64,000 nucleotides of DNA from positions 5,239,401-5,303,400 of the forward strand of contig OX359198.1 in the NCBI GenBank assembly GCA_947172415.1, read 5' to 3'. Source of the stretch: Chondrosia reniformis (Eukaryota > Porifera > Demospongiae > Chondrillida > Chondrillidae). A model generated the notes under the pieces. The model saw nothing but the letters and a program-made list of their open reading frames with translations. It ran no database searches and was not told where the DNA came from. Positions within the stretch are counted from its first letter, which is position 1, and the number at the start of each line of letters is the position of its first letter. Below, piece after piece: positions 51,101 to 60,870 of this stretch. Both the position numbers and the translations under genes were made by a program.

Positions 51101-54100
51101 TACACCTGATCCTCTCTACTCTATTGTACTACATGTGATCCTCTCTACTCTATTGTACTACATGTGATCCTCTCTACTCTATTGTACTACATGTGATCCT
51201 CTCTACTCTATTATATTACATATGATCCTCTATTCTAATATATTACACCTGATCCTCTCTACTCTATTGTACTACATATGATCCTCTCTATTCTAATATA
51301 TTACACCTGATCCTCTCTACTCTATTGTACTACATATGATCTTCTCTATTCTAATATATTACACCTGATCCTCTCTACTCTATTGTACTACATATGATCC
51401 TCTCTATTCTAATATATTACACCTGATCCTCTCTACTCTATTGTACTACATATGATCTTCTCTATTCTAATATATTACACCTGATCCTCTCTACTCTATT
51501 GTACTACGTACATATGATCCTCACTCACTACTCGTATTATATATAGCTGTTGCTACAGACTTGGAAAATGAAGAATCTGGAGTGTGTGACAGTCAGGTGC
51601 CATCGCTCAATGAAAGTATGAATGTGTGATTGTTGCTACACAATCCTGAATGCCTGAAACTAATTTATTACTAATAAACACTAGTTTTTGCCATATCCCA
51701 CCTCTTTCCTCTTGACCTCTACCTCTTTACTTCTTTATCAAGTATTCTTGTTGTTCACTGTAGTTCAGGAAAACCTTCACCAACAGTTGATGGAGGCTAG
51801 GGCTGAGTTGGCTGGTAGACAGAGGCAGATAATGGAGGTCTGTGAGCGCCTGACAGCTGCTCTCTTTGAGTGGGCAAGGACCAAGGATGTCCGTTATCTC
51901 CTGTCTGCACAGCAACAACTCACATGTGTACAGAATGAAGATGGTGACACGTAAGTAACTCCCACTGGGCATATGTTTGTATGTACTTGCCAAAAAGGAA
52001 GAAACATCTATGTACGTATATAATGCATTTTCTAATATTGTACGTATTAGTATACATCACTTCCAAGTTTGAGGAAAATTACCTTCATAGATTTACATAC
52101 TTACGTACATACATAGCTAAGCTTTAATCAGAGAGTACACTAGGGTTGGCCTAAAACATGGCCGCCCTACTTTGGGTAAAATGTTTCGCTTAAGCATCAA
52201 AGGGATGTGTATGGTTAAGTCACTTTAATTTCCCTATGCCAATTCTGTATGGTTAGTCTTATCAAATTATCTTTTTATTGAAATGTTTTTATATGTGTAA
52301 CGATTGTATATGAAGTAACATTATTAATTAATGTACTTGTGGTTTATGTGACATATAAAAAGGAGTCTCAGTTAGATTAGACAGTTTTTGGTCAGCTCTC
52401 TTATTGAGGTTGTATAGTTGCTGTTATTATTAAAAGTTGTACAAGTGTCTGCGCCCATTTGCAACCGTTCTCGCTCACGTTTGTCCTCCTTTGTAATGCT
52501 ACGTTCGGTTTTCACTTACCTTGGATTGCTGAACGACAGGGCTGGTGTTACATATGTATATCTTTTTATGTATATAACTGTAGCTACCGATTGCGTGCAT
52601 GGTTGTGTCTCCTTGTCCTGTACTTTTCATATGATAACTCTTCCTTTCTTTCTCTATATAGTGCCCTCCATGTTGCCATAATCAACAACCACATTGATGT
52701 AGTACGGTCCCTATTAGATGTTATTCCCCAAGTTCCCACTGATGAGCCTGTAGTCAACCTACAAAACCACCTACAGCAAGTGAGCTATAGCTATGACTGC
52801 AATGTTAGGCCTGTTTTGGTGTGTATTGTTTACATGGGTTAACACATTCTTTGTTTAGCCTTTTTTGAAACTTTCTCTTATCTTCCTATCTTTTCCCATT
52901 TCTTTAGTCTCCTCTGCATCTAGCAGTTCTAACTAAGCAACCTGAAGTAGCCAAACTTTTGAGAAGTGCTAATGCTAGCTCACTGATAAGGGACCGCAAT
53001 GGTAACACAGCAATCCATCTAGCTTGCCAGCAAGGGTTTGTGATATGACAACATAGAATATCATGCATTATGAGCTACGTATGTACATATCCTGATTTAT
53101 GCTTTATTCAGGGTAGATTTGAGCTGGACGAAGGGTTAAATATTTAAGAGGGTTGCTGGCTTATTAAAAGTCTTCAAATAAAATGGAATTTTAACTAACA
53201 ACTGAATATTTTGATAAATGACATTATTCCATTGGAAATAGCATTTTGTGAATTTGAGGGACTTGTTTAGGTGTTGAAATATATAAAGCTAAATCTCACA
53301 TTTAGTGAGGTGAATTAAGGAGAATGAACGGATCATTTATTTTTAAGTGTACCATATGAAAGAACATTGGCAAGCACTTTAGAAAGACGTACTTTAGTTG
53401 AAGTTTGTTTACTGCAGTATGTAGGAGATATGATAATGTAGGAGATATGATAATGTAGAGATTAGATGAGAATTGACAAACCGATTGGCTCATATAAACC
53501 TGTAGATATGATCAAAGCAAACAATCCCTACCGAACCAGAGATGTGTATGCATGCATGCTTTACTCACATACATTTTACATACGTACATATGTACGTATG
53601 TATAATGTAATGAACCTCTATAATGTATATACGTACTACTCTACTCTTAGGTCCTGTGAAATGGCAACAGCCTTGTTAAGTCCTTTAGATAGCCATGCAG
53701 CCCAAGCTTCTGTGATAGTCCCCGAACTGAGTATGCTCAACAGTGCTGGATACAGTCCACTGCATTTGGCAGTTTTGTGTGGCAACCTGCAGACTGTGAA
53801 GGTGTTACAAAGTGCTGGTGCTAACCTTTGTCCCCAAGATAGTTGCAGTGGGCGCACTCCACTTCACTACATAGCAGAGAACGGAGACGATGCTCTTACC
53901 GGATACTTTATCGTGCAGGTCAGTTGTTGCAGCTTGTGTGAAATCAGTGAATATAGACATCCATACTAAACTTTTTTTAATAAGAAATATTTGTTAATTT
54001 GATTGCTTAGGCTGACATGAAGTTGGACCAATGTGATTACCATGGCAACACACCCCTGCACCTGGCAGCTGGTAGTGGACACCACTCAGTCATCCAGCTC

Positions 54101-57100
54101 TTGCTGTCAGCTGGTGCTTCATGCAACATAATTAACAATGAAGGAGAAACTGCCCTTGACTTGGCGAGGATGAAGGGGCATACAAAGGTGTGTGTGCTTG
54201 TCCATTTTAAAGTATCCTTCTCTTGTCTGCTGCTGCAGATAAGGTTAGTATATGGTGTTTCTTGTATTTGGGTACAGGCCATACAAGTCTTGGAAGGTGC
54301 TAATGCATTAGAAAATCAAGCAGATGGTGAGTTTAGTAGATGAACTGAATCATCCTCTTGTCATTATTGTATCTGGTAATATATACTGGGAGAACCAATT
54401 ATCTTTCAGTAATGTCACAAAGAATTAGAAGCCATATTAAGGCATGATAATTTTAAAATGTAGTAATATAGTTTGATCAAAAATTAATGTAACCTCGACT
54501 CAAGCATTCTTTAGATGATCTATGGATGATTGATTTTACTGGGAAGATTGTTATGTGATTTAAAAGACTATAGCAAGAATATAGTTACCGTATTTGTCAT
54601 ATAGAAGCCGGGTCTCTTTAGAGGCCGGGTCTCTTTAGAGGCCGGGGTCTCTCAAATTAACATACTGGGTCAAAGTGTGAACCAATACGACAGTTTACAC
54701 TACAATAGCGATGCTAAAACATTAGTCAACTATGTCTCCTTCAAGTAAAAGGCCATGGAGTGCACTGCAAAGAAGACTAGGTAGGTGGCTGTTAGGGAGA
54801 TGGGCACGGATGTCAAGAGAAGGAGCCAGACTTGAATTGAGACCAGGGCAAAATTACCAGAATGAACTACAGGCCCGGGCTTCTATTCAGACACATTATT
54901 TCATAGTGTACTAACAAGTACTCTGTTTTTTGCAGATATTGCCTACCAACTTCACTCAGTAAACCTAGGGGAACCAAAGATCAAGAAGGAGCCATGTGAG
55001 TTGACAGTAGACTGCATGCCATTAACTTATCGTACAGTTTACTTGCATGACATTGTAGCTGATATGTGGATGTTGACTTACCTGCACCGCTGTGCCATTG
55101 CCAAGATACTGGACAAGAAGGATCATGGTAGAGCATGGATGGACTTTGCTCGTAGGATTGGAGTAGAAAAACTAATTCCTGCATTTGAAATCCAACCAAG
55201 TCCCACATTGAACTTGTTGGAATATTTTGAGGTAATGTTTGTCTACTGGATATTGTGTACCTTAGTAGTCCACATTATAATTACGAGAAAATAAGGTACC
55301 CACCCTATGGGCGTGGTACTTCCTGTTCAGCTGCGTGGGAGACCTTATTTCCACGACAACTGCATACTTCCGTAGCAAAATGGTGTCTTCAGTTACGGTG
55401 AATAAGGTAAGTAAGACCGAATCAGCGCAAAGAAAGGCTAAAAAGAAAACACCAACCTCCTTAGGACACTCCACGGACATTTCTAAGTATGTCAGGGTAG
55501 TTTGAGGTTGATGGTGCGCGATTTGAAGGAGGAGTTTGCAAACAAACAAACAGAGATCCCACAAATTATTATATAGATTATTTCCAACTACCTTCAAACA
55601 TATGTTTGATATGGGGCACTTTTAAAGCATCTAAAGATGTTCTTTGTTATCAAACGTTTCTATCCAGATGGTCCTCATCTAAGACCTTTGAACACTGTAA
55701 ATAGTTGGAAAGATGTACCATCATTTATCTCTTTAGATGGTTTGTGTTGACATCTTGTATGTACATATTAGACTCCTCTCATAGCTTTATCAGATGGGTA
55801 CATATCAGATGTTTATAGTGATGCTTTTCTTACATGTCATCTTTAGGATCACAATGGTACAGTAGATGACTTGAAGGGTCACTTTCTGGGCATGAAGAGC
55901 CCAGACCTTGCTGATGTAGTGGAAAAAGCAGTTAGTGTTATATTTTAAACTTTCAGATCAATTCTCCAACATACGTATATATCCACAAGGCATGAATGCA
56001 CTATGAATTGGTTCACATGTACAAATTAGCTTATGTTTTCCCAGCTATTGTAAATATGACATATATACATGTGTATATACGTAAGTATATACAGTTAGGG
56101 AATGATGTCAGAATATTATGTAGTTCAAATTATGAATGTCCACACACCCATTTCCATTATAATTATGATAAAATCAACCTTTATCTAAATTGTACATTTT
56201 TGTACATTTTTGCACATACGTAGACAACCACACATTATGCTGCTAATCAGTTTATGCTTAATTGGAACAAAATATAATCAAGAGTAGTGTAGTTTATTTA
56301 CGTGTTGTCTATCTATATAATACATAGTTGAAGGAGCCAGGTCTACTTTCCAGCCACCAAGACAGCTCTGATCCCTTGTTAGGAGGTAGGTAACATAATC
56401 ATGCGTCCATTTTCTGTATGTACGTATGTACAGCCCTAATATTAAACATGGAGGGTTAGGGACTTTAAAAAAGTCACTGATGAAAGTCGGAATTCTCATG
56501 AACAGCTTTTTTTCTGGCCTATAACATCAAGAGAGAAAAAGAAGACAGAATCCATATTCAAAGCACTCTTGTTTATATGTATACTCTATAGTTATCTGCA
56601 TAAATGAAAATGGTGTTTATGTGATGTATCAAATAGCAAACCAGTATATAACGTTTGGTAACTGTCATGGCCCATAAATTTTGATCATTTTCAGATCCCT
56701 TTCTGGCCAGCAAGCAAGCATATGATTCTGGAATATCATCGGGACAGTCTGACTCCTTTCTACCAGGTAATACTACAATTAGGTTGAATATATCTAGAAA
56801 CAGAAAACCCTTCAAAACGGAGCAAACTTTTACTATATGTACATATAATAACATTCTTCCATTCCTCTGCAGCTACCTACACAATAGTTTTGAAATGATA
56901 CGGGTTATTTGTTGCGATCATGATAACAAATAGAGATGATGTAATGAGTTTCAACAACACATTTTTTAACTCAACGTTTCAACCCTAACGTTTTCATCAG
57001 CAATGAGGAAGGAAATTACAGCTTTGGTTAGAAAAGGTGGTGGGGGATGAGTGATGATGTAATGTAACGTTATTAGCTCACCATATAGATGATAAACAAG

Positions 57101-57410
57101 AGTTGAAACAAAGTATTAATGTAATCCCATTCACTGCTGATGAAAACCTTCAGGTTGAAACGTTCAATTAGAAAAATGTGTTGCTGGGGCTCATAATAAT
57201 ACCTCTATTTGTTGTTATAAGAGTTAAAATGTATTATGAGGAAACGTGACTACATGTTTGCAATATTGAATATATGGAAATCTATAGAGATTTCTGTATT
57301 TTCAAAAATGAATCATTGATCAACAGGTTGTAGCTGAAATACATTTCTCGTTCTATGTGTATTCTACAGGTGGAAGCCAGATGCAGGGTTCATACCAAGG
57401 ACACAAATAA
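42168..57410 (+). CDS. NF-kB: NF-kB transcription factor, p100/p105 type (RHD + ankyrin repeats + death domain)
   Basis: 25 coding exons, all phase-consistent, give 1069 aa. Exons: 42168-42315, 43468-43562, 43848-43952, 44367-44518, 44585-44715, 45942-46097, 46289-46393, 46947-47059, 47744-47882, 48254-48376, 48448-48596, 49977-50142, 50956-51036, 51547-51615, 51764-51950, 52662-52779, 52908-53035, 53651-53918, 54011-54187, 54278-54326, 54936-55231, 55847-55930, 56328-56385, 56695-56766, 57370-57410. Order: DNA-binding RHD with [16 protein letters not shown]; dimerisation part [30 protein letters not shown]; Gly-rich linker (exon 11, [11 protein letters not shown]); ankyrin repeats (TALHVAI, SPLHLAV, TAIHLAC, SPLHLAV, TPLHYIA, TPLHLAA); death domain from exon 21; C-terminal [12 protein letters not shown]. 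The repeats would hold it in the cytosol until processing frees a nuclear p50-like form. It matches the NF-kB described from Amphimedon. A 5' leader exon is likely (about 41600-41740), with an acceptor just before the ATG. Confidence 0.95.
42400..42690 (-). mobile_element. Hammerhead-bearing repeat, intact copy (antisense in NF-kB intron 1)
   Basis: The longest copy in the window. The distal part (42405-42530) is shared with 25090-25260, and the part beyond the ribozyme (tctgtgagtccttggctct, taggggtct) with 26870-26915. It carries an intact hammerhead, annotated separately. Confidence 0.8.
42548..42593 (-). ncRNA. Type-I hammerhead ribozyme, complete core
   Basis: The minus strand reads gggtca-CTGATGA-a-ggg-tgaaatt-ccc-a-GAAAC-aggt-GTC|tggccc. 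Every invariant core position is present. Helix I: gggtca pairs with tggccc over six positions including one U-G. Helix II: ggg/ccc. Helix III: AC/GU with an aggu loop. Predicted cleavage lies after the C of GUC (42554 on the plus-strand numbering). The architecture equals the minimal hammerheads of Penelope-like elements and retrozymes. It is antisense to NF-kB, so it should not cut the NF-kB transcript. Confidence 0.85.
43673..43842. repeat. 49-bp tandem repeat beside an NF-kB splice acceptor
   Basis: About 3.3 units of ttattattgtttgtttgttg plus gtttatttttgtattg. T-rich on the plus strand and ending five bases before the acceptor of the RHD exon at 43848, so it supplies the polypyrimidine tract. 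Confidence 0.9.
45170..45290 (-). mobile_element. Hammerhead-bearing repeat, mutated copy (antisense in NF-kB intron 5)
   Basis: The minus strand reads gggtca-CAGATGA-aggatggtttacca-GAAAC-agtc-ATC-tggccc. Helix I is preserved, but the CUGAUGA box has a U-to-A change and helix III has lost a pair, so activity is doubtful. Confidence 0.65.
45480..45900. mobile_element. Nested inverted-repeat elements (MITE-like)
   Basis: The inner ends acagtagaacacaca (45551) and gtgagttctactgt (45797-45810) are inverted. Both flanks also share gttaacatgaaat-type sequence. Around it, ggagcctggataagttaaat on the left and gagttaaatgaattccactc on the right form weaker outer inverted ends. No transposase frame. 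Confidence 0.5.
47160..47240 (-). repeat. Truncated hammerhead-family repeat, no ribozyme
   Basis: Contains tctatagggaactaaac, tggatgaggatacaagagtc and attcttctgctcca, as in the other copies, and stops before the ribozyme. A pogo-like MITE begins about 20 bases further on. Confidence 0.65.
47258..47607. mobile_element. pogo/Tc1-like MITE, 350 bp, TA target sites
   Basis: The left end cactcaatcctcccttatc and the complement of the right end are the same for 19 bases. TA flanks both ends. No open frame. It lies in an NF-kB intron. Confidence 0.85.
48792..49865. mobile_element. Tc1/mariner-type element, 1074 bp, non-autonomous
   Basis: Identical 30-bp terminal inverted repeats (cggtacaggtcaaaagaaac...gattt at 48792-48821 and its complement at 49836-49865) with TA target duplications. 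An internal plus frame at 49438 begins [17 protein letters not shown], the helix-turn-helix start of a Tc1/mariner transposase, but it loses homology after about 40 residues. No DDE catalytic domain was found. It is inserted in NF-kB intron 11 and is itself interrupted by a foldback element. Confidence 0.85.
49188..49395. mobile_element. Foldback MITE nested inside the Tc1/mariner element
   Basis: Arms of about 75-90 bp (left: ccaatcaaaactct, acactgaggtccgccgaa, ctgtgaaaatcctc; right: their complements in reverse order) flank a centre of about 35 bases. A few mismatches (gaagg/gaaag) show moderate age. Confidence 0.9.
51060..51535. repeat. Minisatellite in NF-kB intron 13
   Basis: About 15 units of roughly 30 bp, of two alternating types: gatcctctctactctattgt + actacat and gatcctctctattctaatat + attacac. 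The paired higher-order pattern of about 60 bp shows expansion by unequal exchange. Confidence 0.95.
54588..54890. mobile_element. Degenerate inverted-repeat element in an NF-kB intron
   Basis: The left end accgtatttgtcatatagaagccggg is partly mirrored on the right by cccgggcttctattcagacac. The phrase gccgggtctctttagag is repeated in tandem. The arginine-rich open frame inside (54732-54914) shows no family. Confidence 0.5.
56440..56550 (+). mobile_element. Hammerhead-family repeat, decayed copy (sense in NF-kB intron 23)
   Basis: Plus strand: gtca-CTGATGA-aagtcggaattctcatgaaca... The CUGAUGA box survives, but helix II is broken and GAAAC and GUC are lost. Confidence 0.6.
56728..56745 (+). 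other. DSGISS: IKK/beta-TrCP-type degron motif in NF-kB
   Basis: Residues DSGISS lie in the last third of the C-terminal tail (exon 24). They match DSGxxS, the phosphodegron of I-kappa-B proteins and of the p105 tail after its death domain (DSGVETS). Motif match plus equivalent position; phosphorylation is inferred. Confidence 0.65.
56913..57222. mobile_element. Foldback element with ctgatga...gaaacgtt modules in both arms
   Basis: The left arm (56913-57001) and right arm (57138-57222) are inverted: caacaacacattttt against aaaaatgtgttgctg, and caacgtttcaaccc against ggttgaaacgtt. It lies in the last NF-kB intron. Same family as 39600-39791. Confidence 0.8.
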
Positions 57411-57411
57411 A
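57406..57411 (+). terminator. AATAAA poly(A) signal overlapping the NF-kB stop codon
   Basis: The hexamer AATAAA shares its bases with the final AAA TAA. It is the closest hexamer to the coding end; use of a more distal site is not excluded. Confidence 0.4.
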
Positions 57412-58481
57412 TTTTAGAACTACGTATACATATTCCTTGTTTAAACCATCAGTTCTATATACACAGACCTATATATCTCACAATTATAATCTTTGTAGAA
57501 ATTTGCTTAGATTTATACTTACAAATAATTGTTTCTCGGTAGTAGAAGTTTCATTTTCCAATTGTTTATGTGTAGTACGGTAGTACTCTCTAAGTAGGGA
57601 TGGCTGCCCTATTCAATACAATATAAATTAACCAGTTGATATGGGTCGGTTGGTCAGTAGGAAAATAGCCAAGCCCCCGCGTTTCGGATCCTATAAAGCT
57701 GTTTTTTGGCCTCTTGTCAGGTGTGATCAAACCGCTTAGTACGTAATGCTTACTTTTCTGTTTGTTTTTCTTCAGTTAAGCCGTAAGTGTTATTGTTATT
57801 TTCTTAAGCGTATAAATCCTTTCCTTTGTTGATACTCGCTGGTACAATTCGAGGCTGTAGGTGTGGTATCACAGGCCCACATAGCCAGCCTTCTCAGTAG
57901 GGGTTCTAAAATTTGATCTGTGTTGAAAGCAGTTGCGCGCGAGCAAAGCGATTGAAAAAAATTAAACCTTTTAAAGGCAGCTAGCTAATTCTTTATAGGA
58001 GACAGTGGAGATTCTTCTTCAGTCCTGTCGTCTGGAGCGTCACGGCTTGATGCATGGAAGTACTTCAACAGCGTCGGCGTCTCCGAGTCCGGCCCAGGTT
58101 TACGTTTCTCCATTTTTACGCAACGCACGCTACCGTGAGAAGGGACCAGAGATTCCCAGCTAAGCAGTGAAGCCGCAATCTTCCAGTGGCATAATTCATT
58201 CGCCACTCACTTAAGGGGGGAATAGTAGGACTGTGTGATATAGAAGGTTGGTTTCCTATGTAGCTAAAAGTAACTATATTATTCATTTATATACGTAAAA
58301 TGGGACACTAGATCGAAAACGAAATACTTCTGGACACTTCCCAAACGATTCTCCATAATCCATGAGAGTTAGGCGACATTTCATCTAAAAACGCGCGAAC
58401 ATATAGATATGTGCAAATGTGCTTGGTGATCACTGTCTGATTAATATATGTATGTATATCTTTTCTTTCACTTTATTTTAG
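57411..58481. other. NF-kB / Ig-gene spacer; no gene established
   Basis: Contains the NF-kB 3' flank and a locally GC- and CpG-richer part (57650-58200). A minus-strand frame at 57985-58206 includes MEKRKPGPDSETPTLLKYFH; its KYF-type start faintly recalls transposase N-termini, but I cannot name it. No signal-peptide exon for the downstream Ig gene was identified, though one is expected here. Confidence 0.4.
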
Positions 58482-60228
58482 ATAGCCAAATCACTTTCAA
58501 CCCCGGTCCTGTTAATACTACTGTCACTGAATACAGTGATACACACTTTTACTGTAAACCTGAGGGAAGGGGAAATATTAGCATTGGATGGGCCTTCATT
58601 AAAGATGGAAATGAAGAAATCTTTACTAATGGTTCTGTTATTACTGGGATAGGGATTGCTTATTTAAGTGAAGACAGAACTCAATTCTTCCTCAAGAATG
58701 TAACAAGATATGTAAATGGCATGCATGTGAGGTGTAGCGGAGGAGATGATGAAGGTTCAAACCAGGTTTTAGTTACACTTACAGTTGAATGTAAGTTTTA
58801 GACATGATAGAACTGCATGATTAGAAAATCTATATATACTGCTTATGCCAATAATGGTAGATTAATGAACGTCTTTAGAAAGTTTTTGCTGTAAGTGCTG
58901 GTATAGTATACAGATTATGAAAACTTAAATATGTAATTAAGCTATGAAATCTATAATTAAGGATTAGAATATCAATTTTACTTACAGATTCCAGTGCTAT
59001 TTATTCTATATAGGGCCTGCCGACTATACTGGTAGTACTGAAACAGTTACTGGTAACATTCTACAGCCTTTAGAGGTGTCCTTCAATGTCAGTGCTAATC
59101 CTGAACAAACCGGTTCAATGCTAAATAGAGTTGATGGAGTTCCTATTGACACTGGGATGATCAGTGTTATGTATAACTTAGTCAACTTTACCTGTTTGAG
59201 GTGTGCAGATGACGGGATGTACACTATAACAGCAACTAATGCAGCTGGGAATGGATCATTCAACTTTACTGTTACAGTCAATAAAAGTCAGTGCATGTAT
59301 GATTGTTAATTGTATTGTGCTTATATACTTGTTAATTGATTAAGCTATTAACAATGTTTCATCTTTTTGCAGCTGAGCCAACTTTACTAGGAAGTGAAAA
59401 ATTGTCTTTTTCTCTTTCCGAAAGTATAAACATTTCTGATATAATAAGTGCATGCCCTGAAGAAGTTGAATTTGTGTTTTTCCTTCCTTTTAATTCTAAA
59501 TTTATCAAAACTATAAACATCAGCAGGGAAAAGCTAAATCTCACGATTAACCGTAGTCAACTGACTAAGTCAAAAGTTGCTGGAAACGTCACTGTTAATT
59601 TTACTGTCTCAAACTCACAAGGATGCAAAGAGTTTATGGTTAATATAGAATGTAAGTTTCAAAGTAACTAATAATGGGAAAATATACACATATGTACGTA
59701 TGCATGTACGTACGTATTATTAAGTGGTAAGGTGTAATTTTACTGCAGTTGTATACATGCATGATTCTGGCTAATTTCTTTTGTTGAACTATCAGTAACA
59801 TAAACTTGATCAGTATATACCTAGGTCAGCAATAATGAGGATAATTCATACCATCTATTGACTCATGAAATTATTTGGGTTTTATTATATCTCACACTGT
59901 GTCAGACTCTTTCTATTATAGCAAGTATAACTCTTTATCCTCAATCTTGTTGATGAAGACCTATATACGGGTTGAAGTGTCCAATTAAATGACCATCATG
60001 CTGCTGATATCTCAACAAAAGGAATTAACCAGAATTATACAGTACACACTATAATACACTGTGATATATATATTTTCTACAGATAAGGATGGATCTCCTT
60101 CTATTCAAAATGCGTGTGGTAAGTGTCCCTCTTTCATGCACTATTTTATTTGATTAGAAATATATTTCTTTTTTGCAGTTTTCATTCTGATGGTATTCAC
60201 CATGGTGTCCTTATTACTAATACAATGA
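58482..60228 (+). CDS. Ig-domain surface protein with GPI-like C-terminus (5' exon not found)
   Basis: Exons 58482-58790, 59014-59286, 59373-59651, 60083-60118 and 60179-60228. The first three encode one Ig-like module each. Module 1 has the Cys pair and Trp (HFYCKP, SIGWAF, VRCSG). Module 2 has DDGMYTITATNAAGNG. Module 3 is more divergent (NVTVNFTVSNSQGC). Many N-x-S/T sites suggest heavy glycosylation. The last two exons give DGSPSIQNAC and a hydrophobic tail VFILMVFTMVSLLLIQ that ends at the stop with no basic residue after it, as in GPI-anchored proteins. AATAAA follows at 60320-60325. All internal junctions are phase 1. The first exon starts in mid-codon, so a signal-peptide exon lies upstream. 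Confidence 0.75.
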
Positions 60229-60870
60229 AATAACCAAAATATTCAATTTAACCAATTCTATATAATAGCTGTATAGAGTAAAGATGCATGGCTTATTAAT
60301 GTACCATTCTATATAACTAAATAAATAATGAAAGTGCATATGTGAACATCCAACAATGAGAAGGTCTCATGGTTGTCACTCACTTGCAATACACTGTAGT
60401 ACTTTATACAGATGAAGATCTACACCTATCACATGCTCAGCACCAAATCTCAGCTTTCAGATACATTCATTCCTTTTGAACCTTATGGCATTTCAAATAG
60501 GTTTCATGCTATATGAAACTTGAGATTATGTGTACTATATAGAGATAATTAAATGGCTAATTTTTTCAGTTTCTATGTATCATTCTAACTAAAAAAATAA
60601 TGAAAATGTGAACATTGAATTAACAATAATAAAAAAAGTCTCAGGATTGCCACTATATATATATATATACACACACAGTAAACACGTACAGTATACATTG
60701 AATTATTATCTAATTGGCTACCTGCTGGAATGAATATAGCATTTATGTTTGTTATAGGTTTTTTAGGCAAGTTCTTAAGATTATCATCATTTATTACGTA
60801 TATAATAGTCAAATGTTTTAGCTTGTACTGTATATAGCCTGTTTTTTAAAATATACGTATATGCACACAG
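60229..60870. other. Spacer or intron between the GPI-like end and the next Ig exon
   Basis: No convincing signal-peptide exon for an independent second gene was seen. This favours, weakly, a single gene with alternative 3' exons. Confidence 0.4.

Noticed and set aside
57985..58206. Minus frame MEKRKPGPDSETPTLLKYFH as a real gene
   Set aside because: Suggestive of a transposase start but too short and without a second motif; left unassigned within the spacer.
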